This document shows, piece after piece, positions 14,883 through 22,351 of a stretch of DNA of 30,829 nt. The position numbers were made by a program, and so were the translations under genes. Each line of letters starts with the position of its first letter. Positions within the stretch are counted from its first letter, which is position 1. Origin of the DNA: a virus; the IMG/VR virus record IMGVR_UViG_3300047548_000474, positions 1 to 30,829 of that record; one strand, given 5' to 3'. A model generated the notes under the pieces. It saw only the letters and a program-made list of their open reading frames with translations. It had not been told where the DNA came from and did not search any database.

Positions 14883-15254
14883 TTAAAGTGTGCTTGACCC
14901 AGCAATGACAAATTGACATATAGCGCGGTGGGTCTTGGTTTCCGCATCATAGTCAAAAACAAGATTATTAGCCAGTACTGCAGGAGCAGAAAACGCACTC
15001 ATTGCGGTTAGCACAGATTGATTGAGGTTCAGCAGCTCATAAAAAGTTGTTGCTACTACATCGATCTGAATGGCTACATCTGGTGAGTCGGCATCACCGC
15101 AGCTTGTTTGCTGCACCTCTCCTCCAGTCGGCGTGTATCGAATAGCTGGCCACACAGGCACGTCAGGAGCCTGCGGAAATGTGAGCGGGTAAACACGATT
15201 TGAAACCAATGGCCCCAGCGCTGTAAAAATCTCTGTGAAATATGCTGCGCTCAA
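14883..15254 (-). CDS. Tail terminator / DUF3168-like protein, TTG start
   Basis: A 123-residue protein starting at TTG 15254, which overlaps the preceding stop (TTGA) and has GCAGGTG a few bases upstream. The sequence SNRVYPLTFPQAPDVPVWPAIRY is the hallmark of DUF3168 tail-completion proteins (a 'VYP...PxxxxxPxIxY' pattern), followed by DVAIQIDVVATTFYELL and a C-terminal strand pair. Proteins in this slot cap the tail tube and mediate head-tail joining (lambda U-like role). Confidence 0.85.
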   Translation of the reverse strand: MSAAYFTEIFTALGPLVSNRVYPLTFPQAPDVPVWPAIRYTPTGGEVQQTSCGDADSPDVAIQIDVVATTFYELLNLNQSVLTAMSAFSAPAVLANNLVFDYDAETKTHRAICQFVIAGSSTL

Positions 15255-15694
15255 AGTGCACCTGCTTTCTTGAGCCTGGCCTCCAGGCGCTTTTTCATGG
15301 CATCCGTTGCCTGTTGAACGTTGTTTGACAATGCCGGGGACAGGAATGGACGCGGAGTCATTTTGACGGTTCCAAACTCCACAAAACGGGCGTAATAAGC
15401 ATCTTTGCCTAGCTTACCAGTTCCACCCTTGGCCTTTTTAACGTCCGATTTTTTCCCAGCCCTGACTGCAACATTGTATTCCTCGGTCAGATTTGTTGAG
15501 CGCTTGCGCTTCATGACAATAGATGCCTTCAAGTTACCGGTATCGACTGGTGCATTATCCCTTGCGGATTTGCGCACAACCCCAGCAGCTGCGGCAGTTG
15601 CTTGCCTTGCTATCTTTCCAGCCATGTCGGAACTTAGCCTGTTCATCGCGGCTTGTAGTTCTTTTAAACCTGATACTGAAAATTTCTCAGCCAT
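15251..15694 (-). CDS. HK97-gp10-like head-tail connector component
   Basis: A 147-residue protein. The ATG at 15694 follows the previous stop by two bases; a TTG at 15700 would add two residues. FSVSGLKELQAAMNRLSSDM is the typical start of the HK97-gp10 family. ARDNAPVDTGNLKASIVMKR, then YYARFVEFGTVKMTPRPFLSPAL, supply its 'AP.dTG.L..Si' and 'EFGT....prPFl.pA' signatures. These proteins lie at the neck between head-closure ring and tail terminator. Confidence 0.93.
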   Translation of the reverse strand: MAEKFSVSGLKELQAAMNRLSSDMAGKIARQATAAAAGVVRKSARDNAPVDTGNLKASIVMKRKRSTNLTEEYNVAVRAGKKSDVKKAKGGTGKLGKDAYYARFVEFGTVKMTPRPFLSPALSNNVQQATDAMKKRLEARLKKAGAL

Positions 15695-15696
15695 GT

Positions 15697-15981
15697 TCAA
15701 AAGTTTCGGCGCTCAGAAACCCGGCGTTCAATCTTTTCGCCCCTGAAGTCAGGCTGCCCGGTTCGCCGGTCAAACTTAGGCTGCTTCTTTCGCTCAATAC
15801 GGTCATAAACATCGGTGAACATCTGCCACAGCTTGTGAATCAGTAGGGCAATGGTGTAAATCAGCGTGACGATCATCACGACTTCTGACACTTGGTATCC
15901 ACCGATATTCGCCAAACTGACTGTAACTGGTGGGCTTAGTTTGGCGGCTGCGGTGGCGAGTGATTCGGAGTGGTTTGACAT
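15697..15981 (-). CDS. Small single-TM protein, holin-like
   Basis: A 94-residue protein from the ATG at 15981; the longer frame upstream overlaps the large structural gene and is not family-like. Residues 16-33 read SPPVTVSLANIGGYQVSE. They are followed by one transmembrane segment at about 34-52 (VVMIVTLIYTIALLIHKLW) and a charged C-terminus rich in Arg/Lys/Glu (IERKKQPKFDRRTGQPDF). The sequence pattern resembles short one-TM holins of Burkholderiales phages ('P..vs...i.G..vs.wv...TliY...qi...lw'). Its position among neck genes, about 10 kb from the endolysin, is unusual, and a second holin-like protein lies beside the endolysin. Alternatives are a pinholin-type lysis regulator or a virion/membrane factor of the appendage cassette. 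Confidence 0.6.
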   Translation of the reverse strand: MSNHSESLATAAAKLSPPVTVSLANIGGYQVSEVVMIVTLIYTIALLIHKLWQMFTDVYDRIERKKQPKFDRRTGQPDFRGEKIERRVSERRNF

Positions 15982-15989
15982 GGTTTGCC

Positions 15990-18900
15990 TCAGGCGCTTA
16001 CAGCAAATGCGTTGCTGGCTGCGGTTTTTGTTGCCAGCAGCTCTGATTCTGCTGGGTTTCCAGTCGATAGTGTAAACGCCCACACGCCAGCCGAAATGCT
16101 CGCAATGTCTGACGGCGTAAGGCTTCCACCGCTGGTGGTAAATGTCCGAACAGCCTTGGCCCTAATATCAACCGAACCGTTAACCTCGTCGTCCGGGCTT
16201 GCTGTTGTCATGCCGTCAACGATCACGGCAGCATCAATACCAGCATTGGTATAAGCGGCCAAAGCGCGGCGCAGCCTCCACGAACCAATCAGGAGCAAAT
16301 CTCGGCCATCAAAGCGCAACGCCTCAGGGTAAAGCATACCCGTTGGGCTTGCTTGCCATGCTGCCAGCACGTCATAAACATCTTCAGCCACACAAAGCGA
16401 GTTACCTATATCGATTCGCAAAGATGGGCCGTCAGGGGTTATAAATGCGTCAGTTAAACCAGGGCCGCGACCATAAATCGCAACCCCGAACCCGTCACGG
16501 TTTTCAACTTGCGACACAGGGAATCCAGCTTCAACGGCGTTTGTGTATTGCAGGTCAACTGGTGCAAACCCTGGTTTGCGGATTCGCACAGTGTTGACTG
16601 AATAAGCCGTGTCGTAGTCGTATGACATGACCGCCGAAGTGGGCGAATTTTCCAGCAGTGTGAGATGCGACTGTCCAGGAGTTGGCACACCGGCAAACAC
16701 CGCCACAGTTGACCCAGCTTGCAACCCTGTTAGCGTAAGTGTTGCCACGTCCAACGGGTAAAGTGCTGCGTTTTGCAGTGCAAGTGTTGTAAGTCCATCA
16801 ATTCGCAATGAATCAACGCGGTTTGTCACGTTTGCAACTGTGCATGTGATTCGCATTTTCAAACCAAAACCTGCAACTGGGTCAATTCCCGTCTCAGCGG
16901 CTAAGTTGCCGTTAGTCATGGTTTTCCATGCGCTGTAACCAGTGCCTTTATCTAGTGCGTATTCGCACAAGTGATTTGCCGTGTTTGCACCGGATACCGC
17001 AAACGAGTTCAGCCCATTCCATCCAAGGATTCTCCAAGGCCATGTCCATTCAATTTGATCGCCAACCGATTGAAAAACCGCCCGTCCAGCGCCGTTAAAC
17101 TTTGGCGTGCCAGCCGTGATCTGATAGGCGTCAGGGTTCGCTGCCGATTTTTCAACCAAAATTAGTGCCGCGCGGGTTGTGGTGTCGCCAGTGAATCCGT
17201 CCCACATAGCATTTCCGTACACAGCCGCATAGCTTGTTGGTACGCCACCAGAGTTAAAACGGTTCCCGTGAACCACTGAATCAAGTTGCTGCGGGCCTAT
17301 GGTTTTTGATGCATCAACTTGGTAGTTGTTGACTGAGGTGAATCGCTTGGTCGTGTTTGTACCGCCATGCAACCCCAACCGTAGAGCCGTTGTCCAGTTG
17401 CGCTGAATCTTTATGATGTCATTATTTCCACCATCATCCCAAATATAGGCCATCACGTTCACCGTTCCGGCATTGAATGGTGCAGCGGATGTGCCGCAGT
17501 TTCTCAGCGTCGCCTTTTGGGTTGTGTTTGAGAACATCAATGCCAAATATGGATGGCAGTTGGCCACACCTGGCCAGTTTTGAATGTCAGTTACATCGAC
17601 AACTTTACACTGTCCAACGGTTTCCACAGCTCGTGATTGAGCCGTTGTCGGCGTGGTTCCTACGTTGTTGTCGGCGTATATCAGTTTGCTGATCTTGCAA
17701 TTGTCAGCCGCCTGAATCAATACCCGCTTTGTAAACGTACAAAGTTCATTGATTGTTACTTGGCCATTGGTGTTGAGGTAGATGGAGCCGCTTAACGCAG
17801 ACGCAGCACCAACTTGACCACCGCGCAGTTTGTTTGCAGTCCAACCGCCATACAAGTTGACAAATATTGCAGCGTAGCCACTCGTTGCAGTGGCAAGAGC
17901 GCGAAGCCAGCTAAGTGTGCCAATAGTGCCGCCGTTGTAGCTCTGCTGAATCACCACTGCGTTACCGTCAAACGTAGTAGTTGCCCCGGTTGACAATCCA
18001 ATGTGGAGATTATCAATATCCATCGCTGTAGCACACTCGCCGAGAATGATTTGGTCGCATGTGTGCAGGTCTCGGATATACACCGAATAAGACTGCACCA
18101 CGTTCCAATACCATGCGCCTGTCACCTTGCTGACATTCATCAAACCAGCATTGGTAAATGTTGATTCGTAGCGGTTGCCAATGCTGCGGGATGGCTCGGC
18201 ATTAACCAACCGATTTAGTGATGTGCAGTTTTGCAGGTTGATTGAGGGGATGCGGACGTTGCAGCCAGTAGCTGGGACGTAACCGCATACCGACGCATCA
18301 GCACCAACACCAAAAGACACCACGCCTAACGTGCTGATAAACACGAAACTAGAACGGGTATCAGTGGACGAATTTGCCGAAGTATGCCTGAGACTTGCAT
18401 TAGGCCAGAACTGGTACACGCCAGAACCTGGTGCGGTCTCAACATCTACGCCAGGGTAATAGGTTGCAGCATCTGCCGTGAAGTGCGGAAGTTGTAGCGT
18501 CTGCCCTGTGGCTCCGTTAGTAGTGCCAACATCAATCCAATCGCCGCGCATCTGCATAGAGCCAAGGCGAGGGTGATTGTGAACACCAATTTCTTGACCT
18601 ACAACAACTATCCACCCCTGCTCTTCGGCTCCGACTGCATTGGCAGATATGCCAGTCAAAGCGCCAGCGGTGAAACCTGGTGCAGTCACGCGCAGCTTTA
18701 GCCATGCGCTCGCAGGCATCAAACCACCAGCAGCGGATACAAGTCCACCCATGCGGGTTTCCATAACGCACAGCAGCACGCCGGATGCTGCACCCCGCGT
18801 GATCGTTGTGCCGGATGCGGGGACTAGGCCAGAGCCGCCAGTGACTTGCACCAGCTTGGTAAATTCAGTGGTGACTGTAAAGTTTCCGCCCAGAGCAGAA

Positions 18901-19067
18901 TCAACGGTCAAATTGTTGATTGGCCCTGTCGCTGCGGTCGCGTTTTGCGTGTATCGGCTATCGCAGTCAATCGTTAGACTGCCGCCGTTGATGTTGTATG
19001 TGTCGCCGCCTGTTTTACCAGTTAAGGCAGTGATCAGCGTCGGTGTGGTAATAGTGAAGGTTGCCAT
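15990..19067 (-). CDS. Large beta-rich structural/appendage protein
   Basis: At 1025 residues this is the largest gene here. The ATG at 19067 has a GGTAAG-type site. The N-terminus (TITTPTLITALTGKTGGDTYNINGGSLTIDCDSR) looks like a beta-solenoid start. The central part is full of short strands typical of a right-handed beta-helix fibre (VRIPSINLQNCTSLNRL, VYIRDLHTCDQIILGE, MDIDNLHIGLS, QVTINELCTF, KISKLIYADNN). Later segments look like beta-sandwich domains (TLTLTGLQAGSTVAVFAG). The C-terminus SLTPSDIASISAGVWAFTLS, then SELLATKTAASNAF, is a frequent end in phage neck or fibre proteins. No enzymatic motif was seen. Its position between head closure and HK97-gp10 genes suggests a neck or head appendage (whisker or spike) rather than the tail-end fibre. 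Confidence 0.7.
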   Translation of the reverse strand: MATFTITTPTLITALTGKTGGDTYNINGGSLTIDCDSRYTQNATAATGPINNLTVDSALGGNFTVTTEFTKLVQVTGGSGLVPASGTTITRGAASGVLLCVMETRMGGLVSAAGGLMPASAWLKLRVTAPGFTAGALTGISANAVGAEEQGWIVVVGQEIGVHNHPRLGSMQMRGDWIDVGTTNGATGQTLQLPHFTADAATYYPGVDVETAPGSGVYQFWPNASLRHTSANSSTDTRSSFVFISTLGVVSFGVGADASVCGYVPATGCNVRIPSINLQNCTSLNRLVNAEPSRSIGNRYESTFTNAGLMNVSKVTGAWYWNVVQSYSVYIRDLHTCDQIILGECATAMDIDNLHIGLSTGATTTFDGNAVVIQQSYNGGTIGTLSWLRALATATSGYAAIFVNLYGGWTANKLRGGQVGAASALSGSIYLNTNGQVTINELCTFTKRVLIQAADNCKISKLIYADNNVGTTPTTAQSRAVETVGQCKVVDVTDIQNWPGVANCHPYLALMFSNTTQKATLRNCGTSAAPFNAGTVNVMAYIWDDGGNNDIIKIQRNWTTALRLGLHGGTNTTKRFTSVNNYQVDASKTIGPQQLDSVVHGNRFNSGGVPTSYAAVYGNAMWDGFTGDTTTRAALILVEKSAANPDAYQITAGTPKFNGAGRAVFQSVGDQIEWTWPWRILGWNGLNSFAVSGANTANHLCEYALDKGTGYSAWKTMTNGNLAAETGIDPVAGFGLKMRITCTVANVTNRVDSLRIDGLTTLALQNAALYPLDVATLTLTGLQAGSTVAVFAGVPTPGQSHLTLLENSPTSAVMSYDYDTAYSVNTVRIRKPGFAPVDLQYTNAVEAGFPVSQVENRDGFGVAIYGRGPGLTDAFITPDGPSLRIDIGNSLCVAEDVYDVLAAWQASPTGMLYPEALRFDGRDLLLIGSWRLRRALAAYTNAGIDAAVIVDGMTTASPDDEVNGSVDIRAKAVRTFTTSGGSLTPSDIASISAGVWAFTLSTGNPAESELLATKTAASNAFAVSA

Positions 19068-19070
19068 GTC

Positions 19071-19283
19071 TTACCACTTTGCAGGTTTTGCAGGGCACTT
19101 AGACGAAACCCATGCTATTTTTCCAGGGAGGTAGCAGCCACACGCACCGCATGCGCCTGCCCCTCGATATGCAGCCCTGTTTATATCCGGGCAAGCCTCG
19201 CACACTGCCCGCCTGTGAGCCTTTACCTCAGGTGACGCCTCGACAATGCCGAGCATCTTTCCAAAAAGCTCTTTTGTGCTCAC
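19071..19283 (-). CDS. Cys-rich 70-residue protein, GTG start
   Basis: The start is GTG at 19283, four bases upstream of the next gene at its other end. After a helix (ELFGKMLGIVEASPEVKAHR) come cysteines in the order CEACPD ... GACGACGCYL ... KCPAKPAKW, six in all, as in small zinc-binding phage proteins ending 'kCP...kW'. Similar short proteins are common beside phage structural genes and remain uncharacterised. It lies inside the appendage cassette, so it may be a metal-stabilised virion component or an assembly factor. Confidence 0.65.
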   Translation of the reverse strand: MSTKELFGKMLGIVEASPEVKAHRRAVCEACPDINRAAYRGAGACGACGCYLPGKIAWVSSKCPAKPAKW

Positions 19284-19297
19284 AGCGGGCCTATGGC

Positions 19298-19999
19298 TTA
19301 GTTACCGTTACCACCAGCCAAAGCCTGAGCCAAAGCTGCACGGAAAGAGCCGGTCACTTCGGTGCAGCTCATAGTTGCCAGGTCGGCCAACTCAGCTTGC
19401 AAAGCTGCGATCTGCGTGCCTTGTGCTGCGTCAACAGCTTGCAATGCTGCGACTTGTGCTTGCAGAGTTGCAACGGCACCAACGCCAGCTTCAGCAGCAG
19501 CGATGCGAGATTGCAGGTCAGCGATCTGGGAAGCTTGCGCAACGTCGGTTGCAGTCAGGTTGCTCAGTGCAGTCTGTGCAGCAGCCAGGGCAGCTTCCAG
19601 TGCAGCGCAATCGCAAGCAGGATCACCACCAGTGCCATTCGCAATCTGGCTTTGAATCTGGCTGATCTGGCCTTCCAGGGCAGCAACTTGGCCTTCCAAC
19701 GTGCTGATAGAACCAGCAGCAGCGGTGGATGCATCTTCCAGAGCAGAAACACGGGTTGTGAGGCCGGTCAGGGTGTTGATCAGGTTCTGAGCAGTCTGGA
19801 AGCCTTCGGTGTTCGGGTCGGCGTCAAGCAGGCTTTGCAGGGTGGCAAGCTTTGCATTGATTTCGGTCAGATCAACGGCAGGCATGCCAGCCAGCACGGC
19901 CAATTGGTCGCGCAGGTCTTTGATCTCGCCACCAACATCGGCTGCAATGTTTTGGACCAGACAAACAAGCAGGTTCTGAATTTCAGTTTTTGCGGACAT
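19298..19999 (-). CDS. Long coiled-coil protein of the appendage cassette
   Basis: A 233-residue protein from the ATG at 19999, Ala/Leu/Gln-rich. It is almost entirely heptad-like: LTTRVSALEDASTAAAG, then ISTLEGQVAALEGQISQIQSQ, and after a Gly-rich break containing DPACDCAAL a second rod (TDVAQASQIADLQSRIAAAE, LQAQVAALQAVDAAQGTQIA). Two helical rods joined by a hinge holding two cysteines suggest a trimeric stalk. A conserved-looking C-terminal patch (CTEVTGSFRAALAQALAGG) ends it. The opposite strand carries a 374-codon open frame that is a shadow of this repeat-rich composition. Probably a fibre shaft or an assembly scaffold. Confidence 0.72.
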   Translation of the reverse strand: MSAKTEIQNLLVCLVQNIAADVGGEIKDLRDQLAVLAGMPAVDLTEINAKLATLQSLLDADPNTEGFQTAQNLINTLTGLTTRVSALEDASTAAAGSISTLEGQVAALEGQISQIQSQIANGTGGDPACDCAALEAALAAAQTALSNLTATDVAQASQIADLQSRIAAAEAGVGAVATLQAQVAALQAVDAAQGTQIAALQAELADLATMSCTEVTGSFRAALAQALAGGNGN

Positions 20000-20022
20000 A
20001 TTTCATCTTTCGAGAATTTGGC

Positions 20023-20220
20023 TTATTCAGCCGGGTTGTCACCAGGATTGGTGATTGTGGTGCATCCACTGCTGGAAACTAAAGACTCTAGCAGTGCAAT
20101 TTGCTGTCTGTGCATTTCAAGTTCAGCCGATACAAGGCAGTGCAGCTTTTCGCCTATTTCGCGGCCAACTTCTGCAAAAATGCACGTCAATTCGGCTTTG
20201 AACTTTTCAACGTCTGTCAT
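20023..20220 (-). CDS. Small helical protein of unknown function
   Basis: A 65-residue protein whose ATG overlaps the previous stop as ATGA. It is one long amphipathic helix (VEKFKAELTCIFAEVGREIG, then EKLHCLVSAELEMHRQQIALLESLV) with a short polar tail GCTTITNPGDNPAE. I do not recognise it. Its coupling to the fibre-like gene upstream and to the coiled-coil gene 24 bases downstream makes it a probable part of the appendage cassette, for example a small chaperone or coiled-coil partner. Confidence 0.55.
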   Translation of the reverse strand: MTDVEKFKAELTCIFAEVGREIGEKLHCLVSAELEMHRQQIALLESLVSSSGCTTITNPGDNPAE

Positions 20221-20570
20221 ATCGTTGTCTCAGTGATGCTTGACAACACGCCGCCCGTGTAGGCGAAAGTCTTGCGTGTGGTAACGCCTGCGCGCAGTTG
20301 GTCAATCTGCACAAGCTGGCCGCTGGTGTAAGTCAGCACCTTTGTTGTGCCGTCGGCGTAGGTGATGCCCGTCAGCTGGCCGGTCGTGTACGTCATCACA
20401 GGCGACTTGAGCGGGTCGTCGGTGTTGTTCAGCCGGTGGGCAATCAGGCCGGTGCTGTCGCTGATGTGCAGGTCAAAGCCCGTGCCGCGCCGCACCGCAT
20501 AAATGGTGTTAGGCGTTAAGGTCGCGGGTAGTGCTGCGACCTCCTTCCGGGCGTATAGGTTGATTGCCAT
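20217..20570 (-). CDS. Fibre-like appendage protein with YD-type repeats
   Basis: A 117-residue protein. The first ~50 residues (EVAALPATLTPNTIYAVRRG, then FDLHISDSTGLIAHRLN) are a small beta domain also found at the start of the neighbouring 189-residue protein. The rest consists of hairpin repeats of the type Y-T/S-G-Q-L-x-x-I (MTYTTGQLTGITYADGT, VLTYTSGQLVQIDQL, TFAYTGGVLSSITET), related in look to YD/RHS-like repeats in phage fibres. Likely a short structural appendage subunit. No enzymatic residues are apparent. Confidence 0.7.
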   Translation of the reverse strand: MAINLYARKEVAALPATLTPNTIYAVRRGTGFDLHISDSTGLIAHRLNNTDDPLKSPVMTYTTGQLTGITYADGTTKVLTYTSGQLVQIDQLRAGVTTRKTFAYTGGVLSSITETTI

Positions 20571-20573
20571 AAA

Positions 20574-21143
20574 TTACCAGGCTGCGTTAGCCCAATTCGC
20601 ACCGACTGCCGCGCCGTTGTACGTCATAGATCCGCCTACATCTTCGCCAATCTTGTCCAGCTGTGTCAAATTCGCGTGAGCGTGGCGCTTTGTAACTGCG
20701 TCGTCAATATCAGCGACTGCGCTTGTTGGTCGCCCGGTGATGCTAGACCATTGCAGAACAACGTCCATGCTCTCGGATTCTGCGGCCTTTACCCAAGATG
20801 TAGTGCCGGGGTTGTAAAGATACGTTGCGCCGCCTGCGGTAACTGTGGTGTCTCCGGTAGCGTTGATTACATAAACCCACTTGGCTGTGGTTAGTGGTAA
20901 CAATGCATCACGCGCTGCAATATCGGCCACGATGGTCAACTGATTGCCACCGCTCATAGCAGATGCAATCATGCTGGCTACGTCAGCCTCCCCAAGTACG
21001 TGCCGTGCCGCAGAGCCTGTAGAGTTGACAATGAACAACTCAACCAAGTTAGGATTACCAGAAACTGGAACAGCGTACACCGCGTTAGCTTCCAGCGTTC
21101 CTGGCAGCGCAGTTACTTTGTAGAAATTTAGGGTAGTTGCCAT
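20574..21143 (-). CDS. Fibre-like appendage protein sharing the 'ALPxTLxxNxxYAV' domain
   Basis: A 189-residue protein with AAGGA before the ATG at 21143. Residues 1-50 (NFYKVTALPGTLEANAVYAV, then NLVELFIVNSTGSAARH) parallel the start of the 117-residue neighbour. A middle domain (IADIAARDALLPLTTAKWVY to TYLYNPGTTSWVKAAES) resembles modules of phage fibre proteins that read 'RDAL......vyV.da....ga..Y.y......W'. The C-terminus includes DVVLQWSSITGRPTSAVADIDDAVTKRHAHAN, which in many phage fibres precedes a trimerisation or receptor-binding end. Interpreted as a virion appendage or fibre subunit. Confidence 0.75.
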   Translation of the reverse strand: MATTLNFYKVTALPGTLEANAVYAVPVSGNPNLVELFIVNSTGSAARHVLGEADVASMIASAMSGGNQLTIVADIAARDALLPLTTAKWVYVINATGDTTVTAGGATYLYNPGTTSWVKAAESESMDVVLQWSSITGRPTSAVADIDDAVTKRHAHANLTQLDKIGEDVGGSMTYNGAAVGANWANAAW

Positions 21144-21152
21144 GATATTTCC

Positions 21153-21374
21153 TTACCAGTCAGGTGTGTTGGCCCACATTGTATGAGCATAAAGTCCGCC
21201 GTCAGTACCAAGAACAAGCTGATTGCCTGCGTCGATACTAAGCGGCGTTGTGTTTGGTGGCCCCATTGGGCCTTGTGGGCCTTGTAGAATGATTTCGACA
21301 AGCTCTGTCTGAGGTGCTGAAATTTCCAGAACCTCGACAACGTGATCGGTAATCTCGATCACTTCGCAGGTCAT
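21153..21374 (-). CDS. Short collagen-like virion-associated protein
   Basis: A 73-residue protein overlapping the previous stop as ATGA. The N-terminal half alternates hydrophobic and acidic residues (VIEITDHVVEVLEIS, ELVEIIL). It then has a very short Gly-x-y block (QGPQGPMGPP) and a segment with SIDAGNQLVLGTDGGLYAH. Such mini-proteins, with 'GPQGPxGP' followed by 'N.L..G.DGGLY', are common in phage fibre loci and probably provide trimerising links. It probably works with the BppU-like protein encoded upstream. The function is inferred only. Confidence 0.65.
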   Translation of the reverse strand: MTCEVIEITDHVVEVLEISAPQTELVEIILQGPQGPMGPPNTTPLSIDAGNQLVLGTDGGLYAHTMWANTPDW

Positions 21375-21691
21375 AGGGTGTTATCCAAGAGAATAGCAAG
21401 CGTAGACGAATCATAGGTCTTAACCCGACCACCTGCATAAGTCACTTGCACATCAAAACGATAAGTACCAATCGGGAGCGTCATCGTTGCAGCGGGTGCG
21501 ACTAAATCAATCCTGCCAGCTAGTGGCGTGATAGTGCAAAATGTAGAAAGGTCAGCCACTAACACACCGCCACCGTCGCGGACTTGCATGGCAACGGTCG
21601 CGCCAGTTAAATCCAATGGAGCCCCAGCCGCATCTTTTATGATGTAGCCGCGCTCCCATGTATCCCCACGTGTGTGCTCTACTTTTGACAT
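21371..21691 (-). CDS. BppU-N-like / Ig-like appendage protein
   Basis: A 106-residue all-beta protein. RGDTWERGYIIKDAAGAPLDLTG and then ATVAMQVRDGGGVLVADLS, followed by AGRIDLVAPAATMTLPIGTYRFDVQV, match a common phage domain ('RGDt......kd..G.p.dLTG...~mqvR ... g.i.l.l.a..t..lp.G.Y.yDv'), similar to the N-terminal domain of baseplate upper protein BppU. It normally anchors appendages to the virion. Here it opens the nine-gene cassette directly after the head-closure gene, so it is the natural candidate for attaching the fibre-like proteins encoded next. Confidence 0.78.
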   Translation of the reverse strand: MSKVEHTRGDTWERGYIIKDAAGAPLDLTGATVAMQVRDGGGVLVADLSTFCTITPLAGRIDLVAPAATMTLPIGTYRFDVQVTYAGGRVKTYDSSTLAILLDNTL

Positions 21692-21710
21692 AATAAACCC
21701 ATTTTAGCCA

Positions 21711-22043
21711 TTATCCGGCCGATGCGCCACGTTTTGCAAGGATGGTTAGATAACCTTTGCGTCCATTTTCGTCTATGCTTGCAATGTCGTACATGTCGCC
21801 GTCAAAAACAATGCGCCACGTTTGATCAACAGCCGCAACCGCTGCGCTATATCGAATCTGAAAACCCGCATCATCTACGCCAAGCGGTAAGCCGCCAGAG
21901 TAAAACTCGCGCCCTTTGCTTGATAGCCTTCTAGCCCACACCGTGTCGATGGTTTCCCATGCTTCGGTAACGTCTCCCATTGCAGATTGCGTTAGCGTTC
22001 TTTTTTGGAGCGTGATACGACGGTCTAGCTTGCCAGCGTCCAT
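21711..22043 (-). CDS. Head-tail adaptor / head closure protein
   Basis: A 110-residue protein from the ATG at 22043, which shares a base with the previous stop (TGATG). A longer frame with GTG at 22082 lies wholly inside the preceding gene. MDAGKLDRRITLQKRTLTQ is the classic start of the phage head-tail joining family (SPP1 gp16-like), followed by DVTEAWETIDTVWARRLSS, QIRYSAAVAAVDQTWRIVFDG and DIASIDENGRKGYLTILAKR. It should close the portal after packaging. Confidence 0.92.
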   Translation of the reverse strand: MDAGKLDRRITLQKRTLTQSAMGDVTEAWETIDTVWARRLSSKGREFYSGGLPLGVDDAGFQIRYSAAVAAVDQTWRIVFDGDMYDIASIDENGRKGYLTILAKRGASAG

Positions 22044-22351
22044 CAAACCCCCATGCCTAAACGGTAAGGATTTAAGAGCCACTTCATAGAATCAGGCAAC
22101 ACTGTTCGTTTGTCTGTTGGCTCACGATTTTCGTACATTGAACCAACCTGCAACAACACCGCCGCAGTGACCGCATCGTTGATCACTAATCCAGTCGTAT
22201 CCGTACCCGCCGTGGTAGCGTATAAAGCACGCCCCAAGTAATTCTGCACCGATATCTCTGCACCGTTCAGGTAAAGCTGAATCAGGCTGTCTTCATCGTG
22301 AAAATCAACCCTCAAGTGTTCTTTGGCCTGATCGAGTGTGATGATGCTCAT
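22043..22351 (-). CDS. Head-tail connector (gp6-like) protein
   Basis: A 102-residue protein with an ATGA overlap on its upstream side. MSIITLDQAKEHLRVDFHDED, then LIQLYLNGAEISVQNYLGR is the hallmark of the HK97 gp6 / phage connector family ('lt.eeaK.hLrvd...dD.li...i.aA...ve.y'). It continues with a hydrophobic helix TAAVLLQVGSMYENRE and ends NPYRLGMGV. It forms the adaptor ring below the portal. Regular neighbours: capsid side upstream, head closure downstream. Confidence 0.93.
   Translation of the reverse strand: MSIITLDQAKEHLRVDFHDEDSLIQLYLNGAEISVQNYLGRALYATTAGTDTTGLVINDAVTAAVLLQVGSMYENREPTDKRTVLPDSMKWLLNPYRLGMGV

Noticed and set aside
16000-16083. Extended N-terminus for the one-TM protein
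   Set aside because: The extra residues read through the end of the 1025-residue gene in another frame and are Arg/Cys-rich without similarity to holin-like proteins.
19112-20236. 374-codon open frame on the plus strand
   Set aside because: It lies antisense to the coiled-coil gene; its Ser/Cys/Gln-rich translation is what the complement of Ala/Leu/Gln repeats gives, and it has no ribosome site or domain.
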